This document shows positions 39,701 through 48,700 of a stretch of DNA of 64,000 nucleotides, piece after piece. The position numbers and the translations under genes are program-made. The stretch's first letter is position 1; the number at the start of each line of letters is the position of its first letter. The notes under the pieces are model-generated. The model saw nothing but the letters and a program-made list of their open reading frames with translations. It was not told the origin of the DNA and ran no database searches. Source of the stretch: Verrucosispora sp. NA02020 (GTDB taxonomy: Bacteria > Actinomycetota > Actinomycetes > Mycobacteriales > Micromonosporaceae); the NCBI RefSeq assembly GCF_013364215.1, contig NZ_CP054923.1, forward strand, positions 744,001 to 808,000, read 5' to 3'.

Positions 39701-42700
39701 CACCGCCCGGTGCGGGAGCGGCTGCACCAGGCGGCCCGCGATGCCGACGGTCGGCTGGCCGACGCGGGGAGCGTCCCCGGGTTCAGCCCGCGAGTACGCC
39801 GACGGCTGGCGGAGGCACGGGACGAGGCGTGGCGGCGGCTCGCGCACGCCGTGGAGTCGTACCGCAGCTCGTTGGCGCAGACCCAGGCGGACGCGCTCGA
39901 ACTGGCCGCGTCGCAGCTCGGCTCGGCCCGGGACTGGCACACCGACCTGCTCGGTGCCGACATCGACGCACCGACCGGCCAGTGGCTGCTGCCCCGGCCC
40001 GGCGGCCTGTACGTCGGCCCCGACATGCAGCGGCTGGGTGAGCTACCGAACCGCCCGGCACATCCGTCGCGGCTGCGCCTGGTGGTGGACGCCCGGGACG
40101 CCGGGTCGCTCCGCCGGGCACGGCGGCAGGTGCGGGCGGCGGTGCAGGCGCTGCCCGGTCACCTCGCGGACCGGGTGATGGTGGAACTGCTACCGCCCGC
40201 ACCGCTGGACACCGCCACCGCGATCAAGCTGGCGGACCGGCTCGGCGGCTCCGGCCGGTCCCTGCTGCTCGGCCGGGACGCGGTGACCGGTGTACCGGCC
40301 CGGTCGGAGCGGGTCCGGCCACTTCGCGCCGGAGGTTGGGACAGCCTCGTGGCGACTGCCACCGAGTTCGAGTTCCGCCCGAGGGACGCCGCACCGCCGT
40401 CGACGCTGCGCCTCAGCCCGTCCCTGCACCTGCCGCGTCGGTCGGACGGGACCTACCGGCTCGCCGGTGAGCGCGACCACTGGCTGATCCTGGACAAGGA
40501 ACTGTCGCTGGACGGCACCGTGCCCGGCCCGGCCCCGTGGGCTGCGCGGGCGCAGGCACGCCGCGTGGCGCGGGCACTGGCCGGGGGCGACGACCTCCAC
40601 CCGGCGCCGCTCCGGACGCCGGACGACGTGTCCGCACCGCCGCCGATGCCCACGTCGTCCGCCGGTTCGGACCTGCTCGGCCCGGTCGACCCGGCACGCT
40701 ACGTCTGGTCCGGCGGTGCCGGCGATCTCGGGTTCGCGCTGCCGGACCTGGTGTACGCGCTCGGTGACCTGGCCAGTGTCGCGTCGGATGCGCCGCCGGA
40801 CACGGCCCGCGAGGCATGGGGGTGGCTGGCCGAATCCGTCGGCGTCGACTCCGGCGACCCGCTGGCGCTGCTCGACGTCGGGTTCGTGGCCGCGCTCGCG
40901 TACGGCATCGGCGGCCTGACCGCGGCCCGGGTGACCGCTGTCCGGCAGCTCGTCGCCCTCGACCGCACGCTCTCCGCCGGTCCGGCGGACGCCTGGTATC
41001 GCAGCCCGGCCCAGCTCAACGCCCTGTTGCACGAGCTGTGGGGGCTCTCCGACCCGGACCCGGACACACCGCTGGCCCGGGACTGGTTGATGGTCGCCGT
41101 CGAGCTGGCGCCCGGCGCCGCCGACCTCGCCGAGTTGGCTCACCGCAGGCGGCAGCTCTACGCGACGGTCGACGCCTGGATCGACTCGGCCCGTCCGCTG
41201 TTCGGCGGCCGGGTGTGGTCGGTCGGCGATGCCGGTCCCGAGGACCCGTGGCCGGATGCGGTGGTGATCGCCTACCCGGCCCACGACGACGGCCGGCCGC
41301 GACCCCTGGATCCGTCGATCGGTGTGCCCGGTGGGGCGGGCTGGCTGACGGTCCTGCTCGACCGGGCCCGCGCCGCCGATCCCGACCTGTTCGGCGGCCC
41401 GGTGGTGGTCCGACCGGTCGGCATCGACGCCCGGTGGCTTCCGGAACTGCGTCGGCAGGCCGCCGCACTCGACCACCGGCTGTCGCAGAGCTTCCAGGTG
41501 CAGCCTCCCCGCGCCCATGCCGAGCCGATCCTGCGGTTGCGCGGCGGGCGGGGAGCCCGGGAGCTGGAGCTGCCGGTCCTCCTCAAACGCACCGACCCGG
41601 GCCGAGGGCGAGGCCGCCGGGACATCGCCCGCTCGTCGCAGGGGCTCCGGCTGGACGCCGACGGTGACGCCGGCGGCATCCTGGAGGTGGTGGAGCCGCC
41701 GCTGCTCGTGCTCGACGACGAGGTGGTCGGGGCCGACCCGGCGGCCGTACACGCCGCCACGGCCGAGGCGGTCCGACGCGCCGCCCGGTCAGGCACGCTC
41801 GGCTCCCTCTTCCCCGACTACACGGTGGCACCCGAGATGCGGGACATGCCGCTCACCCCGCTTACCGGGCAGCCGTACGTGCAACACAACTACGGCTTCC
41901 CGGTCGAGGACATGCACGAGTTCCTCGGGGACCTGGTCGACTACCACGACCAGACCAGGAACCAGGCGTTCGGGAAGGCCGCCGCGCTGACCACGCAGGG
42001 CCTCGTCTTCGGTGAGTACGTCGCCACCGCGTTCAACGGCGGCGTGAAGCCGGACCTGAGCCGGCCGTCGCCCGCCACCACCCTGGCCGGTTACCTGGCG
42101 CAGGAGTACACCCGGGTGGGCGCGGTCGCGTCGGCCTACCACACCAGGGAACACCGGCCGAAGAACCTGCTGCTCTGGGCCACCCGGGAGACCTGGCGGG
42201 CCGCGCTCGCCGCGCTTCCGGCCGAGCTGCGGCGCTACCTGCACACCCACGCCGAGTGGGTGCAGGAGCAGTTCCTCACGCGATACCGGACCCACCACGC
42301 CGAACAGCTCTCGCAGGCCGGACGCGGCGCGGACCTGCTGGACGTCGAGGTGCCGGGTAAGTCGTTCACCCTGCGCCAGGTGCTCGACAACGTGGTCCGC
42401 ACCAACCCCGACCGAGCGATCACGCCGGCCGAGGCGCTGAACATCCGGACCTACACCGACGAGATCGACACCAACGAGGGTCACCTGCGCCATGTCGGGC
42501 TGCGCATCGGCGAGGGACGCAATTTCGGGCTGGCGCACTCGATGTTCTCCTCGGTCCTCGAACGTGACGGCCAATGGCTGTGGCGGCGGGTTCGCCGGGG
42601 ATACCAGAAGGTCGCCTTCGCGCGTACGGCGTCGGCCGCCCCGCCCACCGTCGAGCTGGCCGACCTGGTGGCGGACCTGCGACGCCAGGTGGCGTCCGGT

Positions 42701-45700
42701 GAACCGGCCCCGGGCGGCCCGGCCGGGCCCGGACCGGTCTGGCAGGGCGCACTCCGGCTGCTGACCGGGCTGCTGGAGCACCCGGACCGGCTCGACCTCT
42801 CGGCGGCCGGCGACGTGTTGGACCGGGTGCCGCCACAGCGGCGCATCGACCTGGCGACGGCAGTGCTGGAGAGCGTGCACCTGCGGCTCGACCCCGCGTT
42901 GCGCCGCCGGATCCAGATCGTCGACCTGCGCGCGGTCGACCTGCCCGAGCGGTCGTGGCCCAAGATCCACCAGTGGTTCCCGAAGGCGGAACTGCGTGTC
43001 GTCGACGAGCCGGTCCAGTTCCCACCGGGCTGGGCGCAGCTCAGCGACCGGTTCGCGGGGGCCAACAGCGCGCCGGTCCGGGTGCCGGTGCGCGAGGTGA
43101 CCCGGCGCCTGGACGAGCTGGCCGGGGACCGACACCGGCTGACCGGGTTCGCGCGCGGTCTGGGGCTGACCGACGACCCGGCCACCGGCGCCGACGCCCG
43201 GGAGGCGCTGCACGATCTGGCGTACCTGACCGCGGCGGTCTCCGGGCCCACGTTCGACCGGGCCGACCTGGAGCGCCTCGCCGGGCTGCTGACGGCGCTG
43301 CGCCCGGAGCACCGCGTGGTGACCTGGGGTGACCTCGAAGCGGCGGTCGGCGGGCTCTCCGCCGACCAGCCGTGGACCGTGACGTTGTCCGTGCCGGACG
43401 TTCGCTGGCTGCTGAAGGTGCTGGCCGACGGCGACCGGCGGGCGGCGGACGCACTTCTGCGTGCGGCGGCGGCGCTGGCTCGCTGGGTGTACGGCCCCGA
43501 GCCGCGCGAGGGCAGCCTGGCCCGGTTGGGTCGAACCATCGAGGTCTTCACCGGGCGGACCTTCGTCGGGGAGACCGACCTGCGGCAGGCCGTCAGCGCC
43601 GTCACCGGCGGCGACCCGGCACAGCTTCGCGGAACCAATGTCGCCCTGACGGCCACGCTCATCACCGATCTGGACAAGCGCGAACCGGTGACGGTCGACC
43701 TGCTGCGCGAGGTGCGGGCACTTGCCGCGCGGCTCTTCGACGACGAGGCCAAAGCGGCGGAGCTCGTCGGTACGGCACGGCTGGTTTCCGTGCTGCCGGA
43801 CCGGCCGAGACTCGACGATCCGGCCGCGTTGATCCCACCGTTCCGACGACTGATCTTCGAGCATCTGCGGATCTCCGAGGTGGAGCCGCGACACCTGCGC
43901 TGGCTGGCCCGGACCCTCTATCACTTCCGTGACGAGGCGGTGGAGATGCTCCACATGCTGGCTCGGGACACCAGCGTCCTGTTCGGCCCGACGGCCACCG
44001 CCGACGACATGGTCGGGCTGGGACGCCTGATCGGCCTCCTGTCCGGCCCTCGCCGATGGAACCTCAGGCTGGACGACGTCTTCGATCTGGTGAGTCGCCT
44101 GGAGGCGCCGGCCGGCCGCAGGCCGCTCCAACTGGCCTACGTCGACGTTCAGGCGCTGACCCAGGTGATCCGGCAGGCTGCCGACGACGGCGCCGTGGCC
44201 GCCGTACGCGACACCCTCCGAGCCGTCTGGTCCGTCTTCGGCCCGTCGGACGATACGCAGCCGACGGCGGGGGACCTGGCGGGCCTGGTGCACCTGGTCC
44301 GGGCACTGGAGATCGGCCGACCGTCGGTGGACCGGGATGAACTTGTCACCGCCGTACGTCGGGAGATCTTCGCCGACGACCCACTCTGGACGGGCAGCGT
44401 CGCCGAGGTCAGGGCGGTGGCGCGGGCCATCCTCGCGCACGGCGGGACCGGCGCGGACGCGCGGCGGCTCCGGCGTCAGGTGTGGGCGTTCGAGCCGCCC
44501 GGCAACCCGGCCACCCAGGAACTGGTGCAGAACTGGCGGCGGACACTGCGTGACTGGCTGACGGGTCTCGCTCCGTTGGACGCCGCACCGGGCTGGTTGG
44601 CGGAACAGACCGGTCTGCGACACGGGACCAGCCTGCGTAAACGGTTCGGCCGGCTGCTCAACGACGGCCTGCCGGCGGACGGCGACGAGCAGGAGTCGTT
44701 GCTCACCCTGGGCGTGTGGGCGCGGGCGCTGTTCGGCACGCGGACCACCGTCACGCAGGTCGCCTCGGTGCGCCGACTCTCGGCCGCGCTGGCGGCGGAG
44801 GACAGGCGCCCGGTCCAGTGGGGCAACCGCTTCGACCTGGCGGTGTGGGCGCTGCGCGGTGGCGACTCCGCAACGGTCACCGACAGCGAGCTGAGGCGGC
44901 TGCTGGCGGCCGTGGAGCACGCCAAGAACACCCGAGGCGACCTGCCGGTCCGGGTGGCGGACCTGCCGGCGGCCTGGGCGGCGGTGGGCAGCGCGCCGGA
45001 GACGGCCGGGGATTCCACTGCGACATCGCGCGGCAGCCGCAAGGACCGGGTCGGTGGCCAGGTGTCCGGCGACGTGTGGGCGGTCGACGACGCGTCGCGC
45101 GCCTCGGACGACGGCGACCTGCCGGCCCCGTCCACGCCCGCACTGTACGGCGGCGTCGGCGGAGAGTTCGCTGACGCGGGAGTCGGCTTCCCCGGTGGGC
45201 GGTACTGGTCACCCGAGGCGAGCGGCCCGGGAACCGCCGTGCCGCAGTCGCTGTCGGCCATCCCCGGCGCCTTCGTGGCCGCCCTGCACGGCGACGCCCG
45301 AGGCGTACGCATCAACGGCCGGCACGTCTCGGTGGCCCGGTTCGCCGAGATCATCCGGATGACGCCGGGGCGGCGGGGACAGCCGCTGGCGCTGGCGATC
45401 TGCGACTGCGCGACGGACTCCTGGTCCACCCGCCTCGCCGACACGCTCCGCCGCATCCTGGGCGTGGACGTGTACGCCAGCGACGGCTGGGTCCAGAGTG
45501 AGCCGGGGCGGCTGCGGGCGCTGCACGTCGGGTTCGACCCGACCGGCGAGTACGCGCTGCGGCATGATCTGGCGGCGTTCTGGCGGTACCCGGCCGACGG
45601 CGGCGATCCGGCGCGGATCGGACCCGAGCTGACCGGAGTGCCGGCCGTCGGGCAGCCGTCGGCACCGCCCCCGTCGGTCGCCCCGCACCCGGCCAGCGGG

Positions 45701-48700
45701 TTCGCCATGGCCGCTCCCGAGGTGCAGCGGGCCTCCCACGACCTGGCCCGGACCCACTTCGACACGCTGCTGCGAGCCTGGCAGAGCACGGCCGTCACGG
45801 GGGCGGGCGATGCCGCTGTCACCGCCGCCGAGGACGCGCTGCGGGAACTGGTCGTTCACCTGGCCACCGTCGAGCAGATGCCGTCGCCCTCGGTCGACCT
45901 GCTGCCGCCGGACACCGACGGCATCCTCGGCGTGGCCTTCGACCGTTCCGCCTGGACCGTGCGGGTGGTGCTGGACGAGCCGGACCGGATGCTCGTCGGA
46001 CTGCGGCGGGAGGTGCTGGTCGCCGCGCAGCACTTCCTCGTGTACCGCCTGGTCGCAGGCACCGGAGACGACCGCTCCTGGCAGCAGGTCACGCAGGGGG
46101 TGACCGACGAGACCGCGCTGGACGCGGCCCGCACGAACCCGCTGCCCGTCGACGACGACCGGCACGGCCTGGCCACGGCGCTGCGGCAGGACCTGTACGA
46201 CCCCGAGCACGGCGACTCGGTCCGTCGACCGGCCCGGGAGCGGTTGCACCAGGACGCCCGTGACGCCGACCGGCGACTGGCCGACGCGACGGAGACGCCC
46301 GGCTTCAGCCCCCGGACGCTGGCCTGGCTCGGTGTCGCCCGCGAGCAGACCTGGGAGCGTGCGACGACCGCCTCCGCCCTGCACCTCGCGTCGCTGGCCC
46401 AGACGCAGGTGGACGAGCTGGAGCTGACCTCGTCGGCCTTCGGCTCGGTCCGGGACTGGCGGGTGGATCTGGCCGACGTGGACCTCACCGCACCGCCCGG
46501 ACGACACCTGCTGGCCCGCCCCGACGGCCTCTACGTCGGCCCCGACCGCCAGGCCCTCGGTGACCTGCCGGAACGCCCGGCGCACCCGAGCCGCCTGCGG
46601 GTGGTGGTGGACGCCCGGGCGGCTGCCGCCGCATCGGCGGTGCAGGCGGCGCTGGACGTGCTGCCCGATCGCCTCAGGGCACACGCGATGGTGGAGGTGC
46701 TGCCGGCGGCACCGCTGACGACCGATCAGGCCGTGGAACTGGCCGACCAACTCGGCGGGAATCGGACGCTGCTGCTGGGGCGCGATGCGCTGGCCGAGGT
46801 GCCGGTGCGATCGGGGTGGATCCGTCCGCTGCGTGCCGGCGGGTGGGACAGCCTCGGTGCGACGGCCACCGAGTTCGAGTTCCGGCCGTTCCGCGCGGCG
46901 GCGTACTCGGTGCTGCGGCCCGGTCCGGGCCTGACGCTGCCGTCCACCCGGGGTGACGGCTACGCGCTCGTCGACCACGACGACTGGTGGCTGAGCCTCG
47001 ACGACGAGCTGACCCTGCGCGCGGGACCGACGCACGAGCCCGCACCCTGGGCTGCGGTGGTGCTGGCTCGCCGGGTCAGCCGGGCCCTGACCGGGGGCGA
47101 CAGCGTCCACCCGCACCCGCTGCGGGTTCCGGACGTGGTGGCCGGTCGACCGGCCTTCCCCGACCGGCTCGCACCGACAGCGGGCACCTCCGACCTGATC
47201 GATGCCCTGTTCGGGCAGGTCGACCCGGGCCGTTACCAGTGGCCCGGCGACGACGGTGGCATCGCCTTCGGCCTGCCGGACCTGGTACGCGCCATCGGTG
47301 ACCAGGCGGCCACCACGTCGACTGATCCACCTGCGGTCCGCCTGTCCTGGTCACACCTGGCCGAGGCGGTCGGTGTCGACCCGCGCCGCCCCTCGGCCCT
47401 GCTCGACGCCGGTTTCGTCGCCGCGCTCGCGTACGGCATCGGTGGGTTGAGCTGGCCCCGGCTGACCGCAGCCGGACGCCTCCTCGCCCTGGACGGACCG
47501 ACCGGCGGCGTGGATCCGGCCCGTCTCACCGCCCTCGTACACCGGCTGTGGGGCCTGCCCGCACCGGCGCCGGACGAGCCGCTGGCGTTCGACTGGCTGG
47601 TGACGGCGCTGGAACTGGTCTCCGGTGCGGTCGACGCCGACGAGGTGGCGCAGCGGGTACGGCAGACGTACGCGACAATCGACGACTGGATCGGCTCGGC
47701 GCGGTCCTGGTCCGAGAGTCGAGTGTGGACGCTCGGCGGTGTCCGTGCCGAGGAGCCATCGCCGGACGGTGTGGTGGTCGGCTACCCGGCGCGGGAGGAC
47801 GGCGCACCCCGGCAGCAGGACCCGGCGGTGGGGGTACCCGGTGGCGCGGCCTGGCTGACGGTGCTGCTCGACCGGCTGCGGGCCGCCGACCCGGACGCGT
47901 TCGACGGGCCGGTGGTGTTCCGGCCGGTCGGCCTTGGTGCCCGGTGGTTCCCGAAGCTGTGGTCCCAGGCCGGCGAGTTGGATCATCGGCTCGGGCTGCG
48001 CTTCCAGGTGCAGCCGCCGCGATCGCTGACGGCGGCTGATGACGAGGTGGAATTCGGGCCGGCGACCGGTACGGGATCGGCGTCCGCGCTCGTCCGGCAC
48101 CGTGCCCTGGTCGAGCTGACGCGGCTGGCGTCGGGCACGAACGCGCTGGCCGACACGGCCCGACGGGAGACGGTCCGGCTGGGGCGCCGGACGGCGGCAC
48201 AGCTCGAGACCTCCGCCGTCATCTTCGTCGCCGAGCAGAGGCCGATCGGCACGACCTTCCGGCCGGTGCCGGTGGAGGTCGACGGTAGCGTCCTGCACGG
48301 CCTCGAACCGGAGACCGGCCTGCCGGACCGGGACTACCGGTGGTCGGGCAACGGCCGCTGGAGCGTCGTCAATCGTCTGCGCGGTGGGCGAGGTGGAATG
48401 GAGTGGGAGCTCCCGACGAGGCTGAGAATCCCGGGCTACACCTCTCCTCGGTATTCCCGGGAGATCGCCACGTCCGCGGCCGGGCTGCGACTCGACACCG
48501 ACGGACCACATGGCGAGCATCTGGAGGTCGTCGAGCCGGCCGGACTCGTCCTCGACGACGAGGAGGTGGGCGCAGACCCGCAGGTCGTGGATGCGGCGGT
48601 GACCGAGGCGATCCGACGTACCTGGCAACCGTCCACGCTCGGCGAGGCATTCCCCGACTACTGGGTGGATCCCGTCTTCCGACGCACAGCCCTCGTCCCG

